Shown here in pieces: positions 6,855 to 14,164 of a stretch of DNA of 30,588 nucleotides; the first letter of the stretch is position 1; the number at the start of each line of letters is the position of its first letter. A program made the position numbers and the translations under genes. Source of the DNA: DAOWGG01 sp965369815 (GTDB lineage: Bacteria; Patescibacteriota; Gracilibacteria; UM-FILTER-43-11); assembly GCA_965369815.1 (NCBI GenBank), contig CBDUQS010000011.1:1-30588 (forward strand), written 5' to 3'. The notes under the pieces are model-generated. The model searched no databases, had not been told where the DNA came from, and saw nothing but the letters and a program-made list of their open reading frames with translations.

Positions 6855-6983
6855 CTATACGCTGAGTTCCTTTCGCCCCTTGCTTCGACGACGTTGGATT
6901 GTTTTCTGACCTCCTTTGGTTTTCATGCGTGCCAAAAATCCGTGGCGTTTGTGCATTTTTCTTTGGTTGCGTTTACTAAGCAT
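6855..6983 (-). CDS. rpmH: 50S ribosomal protein L34
   Basis: This 42-codon gene encodes a highly basic protein with the L34 core HGFLARMKTKGG followed by RRRSKGRKELSV. It is the first gene of the rpmH-rnpA-yidC-khpB operon. The only canonical start codon is the ATG at 6983, giving MLSKRNQRKM. The open frame continues upstream for several codons reading F-K-R-T-K-E before that Met, which resembles the conserved M-K-R-T start of other L34 proteins, but no ATG, GTG or TTG exists there. Either the protein is shortened at its N-terminus or a rare start codon is used. A promoter at 7012-7040 gives a short leader. Confidence 0.92.
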   Translation of the reverse strand: MLSKRNQRKMHKRHGFLARMKTKGGQKTIQRRRSKGRKELSV

Positions 6984-7011
6984 TTCTTTAGTTCGTTTAA
7001 AAGGCTCAGTT

Positions 7012-7040
7012 AGCTTAAATGGCTTCGATTAAAAAGTCAA
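7012..7040 (-). promoter_or_regulatory. rpmH: Promoter of the rpmH operon
   Basis: On the minus strand TTGACT (7035-7040) and TAAGCT (7012-7017) are 17 bases apart. The predicted start of transcription is about 20 bases upstream of the rpmH ATG. No DnaA boxes are visible nearby. Confidence 0.5.
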
Positions 7041-7104
7041 ACTATTTTTAAGTCTCAAGTGCGAGTGTGAATCTCAAATAAAATATACCCCTTAATTCTG
7101 CCTT

Positions 7105-7845
7105 TTATTTAAAATAATCTTCTATGAAATCTTTTACTTTTTTTAAGGTTTTTACAACTTTGTCGTCGTCTCCTGCAGAGAGTTCGGCTGGGCGCACTCG
7201 GACACTAATAGCACCGTCGTATTTATTGTCTTTTAGCTTTTTAAGAAAGCTTTCTAGGGGCAATACCCCTTCGTTTGGCAGTGAATACTCTTTACGTCTT
7301 CGTACATTTGAAAGGTGAACGTGGCCCACTAATTTTTTAAGGTGTTCGTAAAAACGAATCAAATCCTCTTTTTTAGAGGCAGTCATTGATGTGTCTAGAG
7401 AAACAAGTCCGAATTTCTTTAAGTCACTTACATTATTAAGCGCCCTTTCTGGCAAGAATCCAAGTAGTGTTTTCCCCCCTGTGTTCGCCAATGCAATGTT
7501 GATATGCTTCTTTTTTCTTAGGATTGGGATTTCTTTTTTTAGCCATCGGGTGAATTTAAAGTCCGTTAGCTTTGGGGGTGTGATAACTACAATAGGACAT
7601 TTTAAATAAATTGCCATTTCAACCACATGTTCGACACTTTTTTCCGTTCCATTTTCAGGGGCATGAAGAGCGACTACTGGTAATTTGAATTTTTCTGATA
7701 ATTTTTTAATGTATTCAGCATTCTGAGTATCAAAGTCAGTCTTACTCACTTCAATTTCAATTCCTTCGTAACCTGCTTTTTTGGCGAACTCAAAAATACG
7801 GTTAAGGCCGTACTTGTGCAACGATGAACTATGCAATGCGATCAT
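7105..7845 (-). CDS. Sugar phosphate isomerase/epimerase-like TIM-barrel protein
   Basis: The 246-residue protein has the AP-endonuclease-2/xylose-isomerase-like barrel pattern. It has an N-terminal strand with GYEGIEIE, a strand with VVALHAPENG, the later LVSLDTSMTA and VGHVHLSN strands with acidic and His residues at barrel ends, and a final EGVLPLESFLKKLKDNKYDGAISV segment. Family members bind two or three divalent metals and act on sugars, or on DNA in Nfo. Here the set of metal ligands is incomplete to the eye (D at LDTS, H at GHVH, E at NEG), so the substrate cannot be named. The gene sits downstream of another minus-strand gene by 58 bases, upstream of the rpmH promoter. Confidence 0.8.
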   Translation of the reverse strand: MIALHSSSLHKYGLNRIFEFAKKAGYEGIEIEVSKTDFDTQNAEYIKKLSEKFKLPVVALHAPENGTEKSVEHVVEMAIYLKCPIVVITPPKLTDFKFTRWLKKEIPILRKKKHINIALANTGGKTLLGFLPERALNNVSDLKKFGLVSLDTSMTASKKEDLIRFYEHLKKLVGHVHLSNVRRRKEYSLPNEGVLPLESFLKKLKDNKYDGAISVRVRPAELSAGDDDKVVKTLKKVKDFIEDYFK

Positions 7846-7903
7846 GTTTTTTGTTTTTATTTATTCTTATAAATTATATCAAATTTTCCCCTTAATAGCT
7901 AGT

Positions 7904-8380
7904 TTATTTTTTTAAATAACCCATTTCTTCTGCTTCTATTTCTGATGAAAAGTGAATTCTGTTTTTTTCTGTAATATTTAAGGCGCGTTTGTCGAGCACA
8001 GAATAGTAGTATTTTCCTTGTTTACTGGCGATGAATTGAGTGTCTGCTGGCAGGCTTTGCGCCTGATAATACTGCCTTAGGTTGATTTGATTGATTGGAA
8101 TTTTAAATTCCTCCTCTTTTTGTATGGTGATGACACTGTGTGAATTATATGCAATTCGCCCTTCTCTCCCACTAATTTTTCCATACAAATTTCCGTTTTT
8201 TACTTCCATTAATTTTATTGTCGTTATTCCTTCATTTATTTCATTGGCTAATTGGATCTTGGGAAAGTTATTTTTGGTAGCGCGAAAAAAACCGATAGCG
8301 TATCCACTAGTTAGTCCAATTAATAAGACTAGTGTTGTACCGATAATAATATTTATTTGATGATTTCTCCTTGCATCCAT
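7904..8380 (-). CDS. Membrane-anchored unknown with degenerate Ada-like metal-binding tail
   Basis: The 158-residue protein has one N-terminal membrane helix (about 9-32) and a soluble, presumably exported remainder. The last 43 residues (FIASKQGKYY ... NRIHFSSEIEAEEMGYLKK, from residue 116) match the Ada-like metal-binding pattern common in CPR surface proteins, roughly F-x-A-S-x-x-G-x-x-Y-H-x-x-x-C...N-x-I-x-F-x-S-x-x-E-A-E-x-x-G-Y. In this copy the usual His and Cys positions read YYSVLDKRA, so metal binding is probably lost. The middle region is not recognised. The gene is divergent from the methyltransferase at 8464. The start is ATG with no SD. Function unknown. Confidence 0.6.
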   Translation of the reverse strand: MDARRNHQINIIIGTTLVLLIGLTSGYAIGFFRATKNNFPKIQLANEINEGITTIKLMEVKNGNLYGKISGREGRIAYNSHSVITIQKEEEFKIPINQINLRQYYQAQSLPADTQFIASKQGKYYYSVLDKRALNITEKNRIHFSSEIEAEEMGYLKK

Positions 8381-8463
8381 AGGATTATTATTTAAAGAAA
8401 TGGGTTGCAGGGAGGGGGCTTTTCCGCTTTAATGGTTGAGTATTATACAAACAATTTATTTAG

Positions 8464-9615
8464 ATGTCAACATATATCTTCATCCTTGGCAAGCATCCAG
8501 AGCTTTCGATTGCGGAATTGGAATCACGATATCCGAAACATAAGATTTTGGCGAAAGGGGGTGATTTTGTAGTGATGGATTTGTCAGAAGTGATTGATCA
8601 AAAAGAATTCGATCAGTTGGGTGGTTGTATTAAGGCTGCAAAGTTAGCGAAAGAAGTAGACAAGGAAGAGCTTGTTAGTGGGATTTCTGACGTTCTGTTC
8701 GATCATTATCACGATGTGAAGCTCGATTATGGATTGAGCCTATATGGTACTTCTGAGAGTCAATTGCGTACGTTCCTTATGAAATTGAAAAAGAGGCTAA
8801 GAACAGATGGGGTTAAGAGTCGATTTATTAATAACGATTTCAAAAATATTTCAGCGGCTCAATATAAATCGATTAAAAAGAAGGGGATTGAGCTTGTGAT
8901 TTTGAAAAATGGGAATCAATTTATGATTGCTGAAGTGGTGGGCGTTCAGGATATCGATTCTTATAGTAAGCGCGATTTTGATAAGCCGTTTCGGAGTATG
9001 CAAATGGGAATGATGCCCCCGAAGCTGGCCCAGATTCTTATTAATTTAACAGGTGTAAAGGGTGGGGTATGGGATCCGTTTTGTGGAAGTGGAACGCTTG
9101 TGATGGAAGGACTTTTGATGGGGCGAGATATGATTGGATCTGATATTAATCCAAAACATATTGAGGGGGCGAAACAGAACATCGATTGGACCATCGAAAA
9201 ATTCGAAATTCGAAACCCGCCTGCCGGACGGGCAGGTCCGAAATCCGAAATTTTAGTGCATGATGCGACGGAGGATTTTTCTGGAAAATTTGATGCGATT
9301 GCCTTTGAAGGGGATTTGGGGATTCCTCATAATCAACTTATTCATCCTGATAAGCTGGAAAAGATTGTTGATGACTTGGATCAGTTATATATTCGTTTTT
9401 TTGAAAATTTAAAAGCGATGCAATGCGCGGTTCCCATCGTAGCCGCTTTACCTTTTTTTAAGCTTCGGGATGGGGATGAAATTTATTTGAAAAAAACACT
9501 TTTGGCAGCTGAAAAGCTTGGCTTCAAAAGAGATTTGGATTTAAAATACTTTCGTGAAGATCAGGCGGTGGGGCGAGATATTTATCGATTTGAGTTAAAA
9601 TTGGCCAATGAATGA
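8464..9615 (+). CDS. Trm11/TrmG10-like SAM-dependent methyltransferase
   Basis: The 383-residue protein has an N-terminal THUMP-like region (about 1-160) starting TYIFILGKHPELSIAELES, typical of Trm11/Trm-G10 enzymes that methylate guanine N2 in tRNA. A Rossmann methyltransferase domain follows, with the SAM motif WDPFCGSGTLVMEG (about 202-215) and DINPKHIEGAKQNI. At the catalytic motif IV, usually (N/D)PPY, it reads FEGDLGIP (about residue 280), so chemistry or target may differ. Residues about 246-264 (RNPPAGRAGPKSE) are encoded by a repeat element inserted between the SAM domain strands, flanked by heptads. The TGA stop shows UGA is a terminator here. Its end overlaps the convergent neighbour by 21 bases. 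Confidence 0.8.
   Translation: MSTYIFILGKHPELSIAELESRYPKHKILAKGGDFVVMDLSEVIDQKEFDQLGGCIKAAKLAKEVDKEELVSGISDVLFDHYHDVKLDYGLSLYGTSESQLRTFLMKLKKRLRTDGVKSRFINNDFKNISAAQYKSIKKKGIELVILKNGNQFMIAEVVGVQDIDSYSKRDFDKPFRSMQMGMMPPKLAQILINLTGVKGGVWDPFCGSGTLVMEGLLMGRDMIGSDINPKHIEGAKQNIDWTIEKFEIRNPPAGRAGPKSEILVHDATEDFSGKFDAIAFEGDLGIPHNQLIHPDKLEKIVDDLDQLYIRFFENLKAMQCAVPIVAALPFFKLRDGDEIYLKKTLLAAEKLGFKRDLDLKYFREDQAVGRDIYRFELKLANE
9201..9250. repeat. Composite heptad-palindrome-heptad element inside the methyltransferase gene
   Basis: Two ATTCGAA heptads (9201-9214) precede the palindrome CCTGCC-GGACG-GGCAGG (9220-9236), and two TCCGAAA heptads (9237-9250) follow. The reading frame stays open through it and encodes about 17 residues rich in P, G, R and E. 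Confidence 0.85.
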
Positions 9616-10341
9616 TATGGATCCTGATTTGCTTTTGGGATCAAGGGCCACTGCTAATGTTTGACCCTTTTGGATATCGAAATTAACACCTAGATAGGCT
9701 TTCATTTGTTCGGGTGAAATTGCACCAGGGTTGTCTATACCTCCTACCGTCACATCGGCAAAAGCACTCATGTTTTCAGATAGATTGGCCTTTGCTTTGA
9801 ATCGAGCACTCATTTCGGATACATCTGGAGCTTGTTCTTTTTGCCCTAGGATAGTTATTGAAAAATCTTCTCCCGTATAGGTGTATCCAATATATACTTT
9901 AGCCTTTTCGTCTTCTGAAACTGCTTCTGTTCCAAGGATGATCCCTGGTTTTAATTTTAATTCTAAACTTGTTTTTCCGATTTTGGCCGATGGGTCGCTA
10001 GTGGATGCAAAATCTGTAGCACCTGTAAGCTCTTGGCCTAGCTGAATGCTGAATATATCTCCTATATTTTTTTGGACATTAGCCTTAATTGTTACCTCGT
10101 CTACTTCCCGAATCTCAATTTTTATATGCTTGGCAGTTGCAAATTTTAAAAGGTCTTCGATGCGCTGGTTTTCTAAGGCGTCGACACTGACGTTCAGCCT
10201 TAGTGTGCTTTCAATTGTTTTTGTTGAGCTTTTTACCAAATCATTTTGATTGGCTTGCAATTGTGATTTGACGTCACTTGTTTGGTCGACGCTTTCTTGC
10301 TTCTCAATTGTTTCAATGTTTGGGATAGGGGTTTCTGGCAT
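9595..10341 (-). CDS. Unknown beta-rich protein without signal peptide
   Basis: I do not recognise this protein (248 residues from the ATG at 10341). A TTG start at 10374 would add 11 residues and overlap the upstream gene; the ATG is preferred because it starts one base after that gene's stop. The first 50 residues are polar and likely disordered. From about 100 on, the sequence alternates hydrophobic and polar residues in strand-turn-strand units (AKVYIGYTYTGEDFSITILG, AYLGVNFDIQKGQTLAVAL), ending SISFIGQF. This looks like beta-barrel or beta-sandwich sequence, yet no export signal is present. It is probably co-transcribed with the coiled protein and antiporter upstream. Function unknown. 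Confidence 0.6.
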   Translation of the reverse strand: MPETPIPNIETIEKQESVDQTSDVKSQLQANQNDLVKSSTKTIESTLRLNVSVDALENQRIEDLLKFATAKHIKIEIREVDEVTIKANVQKNIGDIFSIQLGQELTGATDFASTSDPSAKIGKTSLELKLKPGIILGTEAVSEDEKAKVYIGYTYTGEDFSITILGQKEQAPDVSEMSARFKAKANLSENMSAFADVTVGGIDNPGAISPEQMKAYLGVNFDIQKGQTLAVALDPKSKSGSISFIGQF

Positions 10342-10342
10342 A

Positions 10343-10675
10343 TTAAAGTGATTTAAGTAATTCTTCTGCTCCAATTATATCTTCTTTTTCTTCAGATTCT
10401 TCTGTTTTTTTGATCAGTTCTTTGGAGGTTTTTTTTAAGTTATTTTTACTTGTTTCAGAAAATTGCTGGAACAGCTTAAGATCTTTTTTATCTTGTTCAT
10501 CTACTGCTTTCCATTTTTCTTTTTCCCCATTAAAAACTTCTATTGCTTGTCTGATTTCTTCGTCGTTTAATTGGGGTAGCTTTTCAATCAATTGCTCTTT
10601 TTCTATTTTTTCAAAAGAACGTGATTCAGTGATTAATTTTTGTAATACTTCTATTTCTCCTTGGTTGATTGTCAT
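10343..10675 (-). CDS. Small charged helical protein of unknown function
   Basis: The 110-residue product is acidic and lysine-rich and almost entirely helix-forming, with probable coiled-coil segments (for example KTSKELIKKTEESEEKEDI). It has no membrane helix or signal peptide. It overlaps the end of the CPA2 antiporter by 4 bases (ATGA), and the next gene begins right after its stop, so the three are probably one operon and translationally coupled. It may serve the antiporter or the beta-rich protein, but nothing in the sequence says how. Not recognised. Confidence 0.6.
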   Translation of the reverse strand: MTINQGEIEVLQKLITESRSFEKIEKEQLIEKLPQLNDEEIRQAIEVFNGEKEKWKAVDEQDKKDLKLFQQFSETSKNNLKKTSKELIKKTEESEEKEDIIGAEELLKSL

Positions 10676-11829
10676 TGGTTTTTTAACTTATTGGCTAGTG
10701 ATGGTAGGACAATTATAGATAGAATAGTCGTTATGAACGCCATTGCTACTAAAACTGAAAAGACACTCTGATCAATGATTCCTAATTGTAATCCCAGGGA
10801 TGCGAGGACTAGTTCGGCAGCTCCACGGTTATTCATACCAAATCCAATAATAATTGATTCTATATTTTTGAGTTTTAGTATTTTTGCCATGATTCCGCTC
10901 CCTATTACTTTTCCTAGAATGGCTGTTGTTATAATTGCTAGTAGGAAAAGTGGTGTTTCTAAAAATACTTTTATATTTAAATGAAACGCCAAACTTACAA
11001 AGAAAACGGGTCCAAAAAATCCGTAACTTAAGCCATACACACGGTCTTCAATTTTGTCGAATACACGTTTGTCCAGCACTTCCTCATTCATAAATAATCC
11101 TGCTAGAAAGGCGCCGATGATCATATGAAGGCCAATCGCTTCAGCGGCAAGGCCCAGCATAAGTGCGATAATAAGAGTGAGTGTAAAGCCTTTGTTTCCA
11201 AAATATAGGATTTTGTTAAGAATTTTAGAGAATCGCATTCCTGCAAAAATGACGATACCGAAGAACAGGATGATTTTACTTAGCATAAATAGCAGGGGTA
11301 TAAGCTCAATACTTCCTTGTTCTGCTAAACTGATAATAAGAGAGAATATAACAAGCGCTATTATGTTTTCGAAAACCGCTGCCCCCAGAGTTACGTTTGC
11401 GGCGCGCGTGTTCATTATTTTACAATCTTTAAATACGCGGGCGGCCATGGCAATTGCTGATACCGAAAGACCCATTCCAATAAATAAAGAGGCTTCAGTT
11501 GATTGTCCGAATAATTGAGCGATATAAAAACCTCCTGCAAAAGGAAGGATTGTCCCACTCAGTGCAATTAAAAAGGATCGTTTTGAGGCTTTTAAAATTT
11601 CTCTATGGTCACTTTCCAGCCCTGCGTGGAGCATGAGGAAGAAGATCCCCAGTTCCGCCAATACCTTAATAGTTTCACTATTGGGATCAACTAAATTTAG
11701 AAGTTCTGGTCCGACCAATATTCCTCCGAGTAACTGACCTAAAACAACCGGTAACCTTAATGAGCGGAATATTTTACCCGCTGTCCAGACGACAACCATT
11801 AATATTAATAAATTTTGGAAATCTGGCAT
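10672..11829 (-). CDS. Kef/NapA-type (CPA2) cation:proton antiporter
   Basis: The 385-residue protein has 11-12 membrane helices over its whole length and no TrkA-N or cytosolic regulatory domain. The start (LRLPVVLGQLLGGILVGPELL) and ELGIFFLMLHAGLE are typical of the Kef/NapA family, as are GLSVSAIAMAARVFKD and GFGMNNRGAAELVLASLGL. At the crossed-helix ion site, where CPA2 members carry Asp-Asp and CPA1 Asn-Asp, the sequence reads GAAVFENIIAL, Glu-Asn, which is unusual. The family exchanges Na+ or K+ for H+ at the cytoplasmic membrane. The gene overlaps the small coiled gene downstream by four bases. It is divergent from mnmA, with a 78-base spacer. Confidence 0.88.
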   Translation of the reverse strand: MPDFQNLLILMVVVWTAGKIFRSLRLPVVLGQLLGGILVGPELLNLVDPNSETIKVLAELGIFFLMLHAGLESDHREILKASKRSFLIALSGTILPFAGGFYIAQLFGQSTEASLFIGMGLSVSAIAMAARVFKDCKIMNTRAANVTLGAAVFENIIALVIFSLIISLAEQGSIELIPLLFMLSKIILFFGIVIFAGMRFSKILNKILYFGNKGFTLTLIIALMLGLAAEAIGLHMIIGAFLAGLFMNEEVLDKRVFDKIEDRVYGLSYGFFGPVFFVSLAFHLNIKVFLETPLFLLAIITTAILGKVIGSGIMAKILKLKNIESIIIGFGMNNRGAAELVLASLGLQLGIIDQSVFSVLVAMAFITTILSIIVLPSLANKLKNQ

Positions 11830-11907
11830 ATTTTAATTAATTACTAATTGGAAGAAGCGGACTTATTGTAGCAGAAATTATCTTTTTTATGATATAACGT
11901 TATCACT

Positions 11908-12987
11908 ATGAAAATTGCAATGCTTATCTCTGGTGGGGTAGATAGTTCTGTGGCGCTTCGTCTTTTAAAGGATGCAGGTCATGATGTGACGGCGTTCTAT
12001 TTAAAGATCTGGTTGGAGGATGAGCTTCAGTATTTGGGTAGTTGTCCATGGGAAGAGGATCTTTCTTACGTTGAGCAAATTTGTAAGGACGCTGATGTGC
12101 CCTTGGAAGTGATTTCGATGCAGAAGGAGTATTGGGATCGGGTGGTGAGCTATACCATTGCAGAATGCAAAGCGGGTCGTACGCCGAATCCAGATATTTT
12201 TTGCAATCAGCAGGTTAAGTTTGGAAGTTTTTACGACAAGATTGATGATTCATTCGAAAAGGTTGCCACGGGTCACTACGCGCAAGTTGAAGAGGTTGAT
12301 GGTCAGTTTATTCTTAAAAAAGCCCCTGATCCGATTAAAGATCAGACCTACTTTTTGTCTTATCTTTCCCAAGCACAATTGAGTCGGGCGTTGTTCCCGA
12401 TTGGTCATTTGAAAAAAGAAGAGGTAAGAGGATTGGCAGAAAAATATAATCTTCCCAATAAAAGCCGAAAGGACAGTCAGGGGATTTGTTTTTTGGGCAA
12501 AATTCAGTATCGCGAGTTCATTAAAGAACATTTGGGTGAAATGCCGGGGGATTTTATCAACAAAGAAACGGGTGAAAAAATAGGGGATCACCAGGGGCAT
12601 TGGTTCTACACCATTGGTCAGCGATTCGGTCTTGGCCTTTCCGGTGGGCCATGGTTTGTGGTGGAAAAGATTGCTGAAAAAAATATTATTTATTTAGCGA
12701 ATGGGTATGATCCGGAATTGGTTTACGGAACGGAATTTGAGGTGAGAGATGTTAATTGGATTACTCCAAATCTAAAACTCGAAACTCGAAACTCGAAACT
12801 CGAAACTAAAATTAGGCATGGGGCGAAGTCTCATCCTTGTGCAATTGAGATGGATGGGGATGTAGTGAAAGTGAAATTAGCTGAAAAGGTTCATGGGATT
12901 GCGGCGGGGCAGTTTGCGGTTTTTTACCTGCCTAGCCGGCAGGCAGATGATGATGATTTTTGTTTGGGTGGCGGAAAAATTATCTAA
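11908..12987 (+). CDS. mnmA: tRNA-specific 2-thiouridylase MnmA
   Basis: The 359-residue enzyme transfers sulfur to U34 of tRNA-Lys, Glu and Gln with ATP. Visible features are the PP-loop SGGVDSSVAL (8-17), catalytic Cys99 in NPDIFCNQQVKFG, the second catalytic Cys194 in DSQGICFLG, and the C-terminal FCLGGGKII. Two repeat insertions lie in the C-terminal beta barrel. A heptad array adds LKLETRNSKLETK (about 289-301) after VNWITP, and a palindrome adds LPSRQA (about 340-346) where most homologues read directly from VFY to a short acidic turn before CLGGG. The reading frame survives both. The end overlaps the convergent nadA by 8 bases. Confidence 0.95.
   Translation: MKIAMLISGGVDSSVALRLLKDAGHDVTAFYLKIWLEDELQYLGSCPWEEDLSYVEQICKDADVPLEVISMQKEYWDRVVSYTIAECKAGRTPNPDIFCNQQVKFGSFYDKIDDSFEKVATGHYAQVEEVDGQFILKKAPDPIKDQTYFLSYLSQAQLSRALFPIGHLKKEEVRGLAEKYNLPNKSRKDSQGICFLGKIQYREFIKEHLGEMPGDFINKETGEKIGDHQGHWFYTIGQRFGLGLSGGPWFVVEKIAEKNIIYLANGYDPELVYGTEFEVRDVNWITPNLKLETRNSKLETKIRHGAKSHPCAIEMDGDVVKVKLAEKVHGIAAGQFAVFYLPSRQADDDDFCLGGGKII
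12776..12807. repeat. Heptad array (AACTCGA x4.6) inside mnmA
   Basis: AACTCGA repeats exactly four times, plus AACT. Because 7 is not a multiple of 3, the array is read in all three phases, giving K-LET-RNS-KLET-K. Loss or gain of one unit would shift the mnmA frame. Confidence 0.95.
12927..12943. repeat. GC palindrome inside mnmA
   Basis: CCTGCC (12927-12932) and GGCAGG (12938-12943) flank a 5-base centre TAGCC. It has the same arm sequence and length as 9220-9236 and is related to 3938-3957. It is translated in frame close to the end of mnmA. Confidence 0.9.
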
Positions 12988-14008
12988 ATTTCTTTTCTGC
13001 AATTTTTACCATTCGATTCAGGGTCTTTTTAGCTTTTCGAATTATTTCTTTTGGAAGTTCAATGATCTGATCTTTTCGAGGCTCCTTGAGCGCTTGCAGA
13101 ACGTCTTTGAGCATAATCTGCTTCATGTAAGGACAAAGGGCACAAGAGCCGATGATCTTTTTTTCGGGGTATTCCACCTTCATTCGATCGCTCAATCCGC
13201 ATTCAGTGGCGAGCATGAATTGTTTGGCAGGAGATTTTTTTAGATATTGAATCATTCCTTCCGTACTTCCCGTCATGTCTACTTTTTCAACCACGCTCGG
13301 CATGCATTCTAGGTGAGCGAGTATTTTGGCTTCGGGATAATCCTCTCGAACGCTGTCGACGGTTTCGGGTGAGAACTCTTCGTGAACAATGCATCGTCCT
13401 GTCCATTTGATGATCTTCTTTTTTGTGAGTGGCTGAAGATTTTTAGCCATAAGTTCATCTGGCAAAAAGAGAATTTCTTTTTGTGGCATTCCTTCAACAA
13501 TCTTTAAAGCATTTCCCGAGGTGCAACAGGCGTCGCATTCGGCTTTGACGGCGGCGGAGGTGTTTACGTAGCAAATGACACCCGCTTCGGGGTATTTTTT
13601 TCTTAATTTTCGAACGTCTTCGGCGGTGATAGATTCGGCGAGAGAACAGCTGGCAGTGCTTGGAATTAGAACGGTTTTTTTTGGGTTCATGATTTTGGCC
13701 GTTTCTGCCATGAAATGAACGCTGCAAAACAGAATGGTATTCTCTTTGGCTTCCATTACTTTTTTACTGAGCCCGTAAGAATCTCCGATGAAATCAGCGA
13801 CTCCATAAATAATATCGGGGGTCATATAAGAATGAGCCAGAATAATGACGTCTTTTTCTTTTTTAAGCTGATTAATTTCCAGTGTTAATGGGGCTATCAG
13901 CTCACAATCGGGTTCAGACCATCCTACTTTTCTTAAGTTATCAAAAAGTCGTTCTGCCTCTTTGTTGATTTGGTTTAGTGAAAAATTCATTGTAGTAAAA
14001 GTTTGCAT
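12980..14008 (-). CDS. nadA: Quinolinate synthase NadA
   Basis: The 342-residue enzyme condenses iminoaspartate with dihydroxyacetone phosphate to quinolinate in NAD synthesis. The three 4Fe-4S ligands are seen as Cys121 (PSTASCSLAES), Cys206 (WTGRCIVHEE) and Cys289 or Cys292 (GSCALCPYMK). Other family blocks are ILAHSYMTPDI, ADFIGDSYGLS, VHFMAETAKI and CYVNTSAAVKAECDACCTSGNA. An in-frame ATG six codons in (MNFSLNQ) is an alternative start. Neither nadB nor nadC is in the window. CPR genomes often lack de novo NAD synthesis, so its presence is notable. It overlaps mnmA convergently by 8 bases. Confidence 0.96.
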   Translation of the reverse strand: MQTFTTMNFSLNQINKEAERLFDNLRKVGWSEPDCELIAPLTLEINQLKKEKDVIILAHSYMTPDIIYGVADFIGDSYGLSKKVMEAKENTILFCSVHFMAETAKIMNPKKTVLIPSTASCSLAESITAEDVRKLRKKYPEAGVICYVNTSAAVKAECDACCTSGNALKIVEGMPQKEILFLPDELMAKNLQPLTKKKIIKWTGRCIVHEEFSPETVDSVREDYPEAKILAHLECMPSVVEKVDMTGSTEGMIQYLKKSPAKQFMLATECGLSDRMKVEYPEKKIIGSCALCPYMKQIMLKDVLQALKEPRKDQIIELPKEIIRKAKKTLNRMVKIAEKKFR

Positions 14009-14134
14009 TATCTCTACAAAAAATCAAGTTTTTTCTTTTTGGATGGGGTTTTTTATGCCCGTTGTGCATGAGTCAGAACAATTGTAGTTACATGATAAAT
14101 TAAAATTACTACAAGCCCTTTTTAAAAGAAAAAG

Positions 14135-14162
14135 TTGACGTTAATCATTAAATCATTAGAAT
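14135..14162 (+). promoter_or_regulatory. Candidate promoter for a small RNA
   Basis: TTGACG (14135-14140) and TAGAAT (14157-14162) are 16 bases apart. No open reading frame follows before the terminator at 14290-14334. Confidence 0.4.
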
Positions 14163-14164
14163 CG

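Noticed and set aside
6984..7104. Replication origin near rpmH
   Set aside because: rpmH often neighbours dnaA and oriC, but no DnaA boxes, dnaA or dnaN are seen here.
8464..9615. UGA recoding as in Gracilibacteria or SR1
   Set aside because: This gene ends in TGA and the other genes are full length without in-frame TGA, so the standard bacterial code holds.
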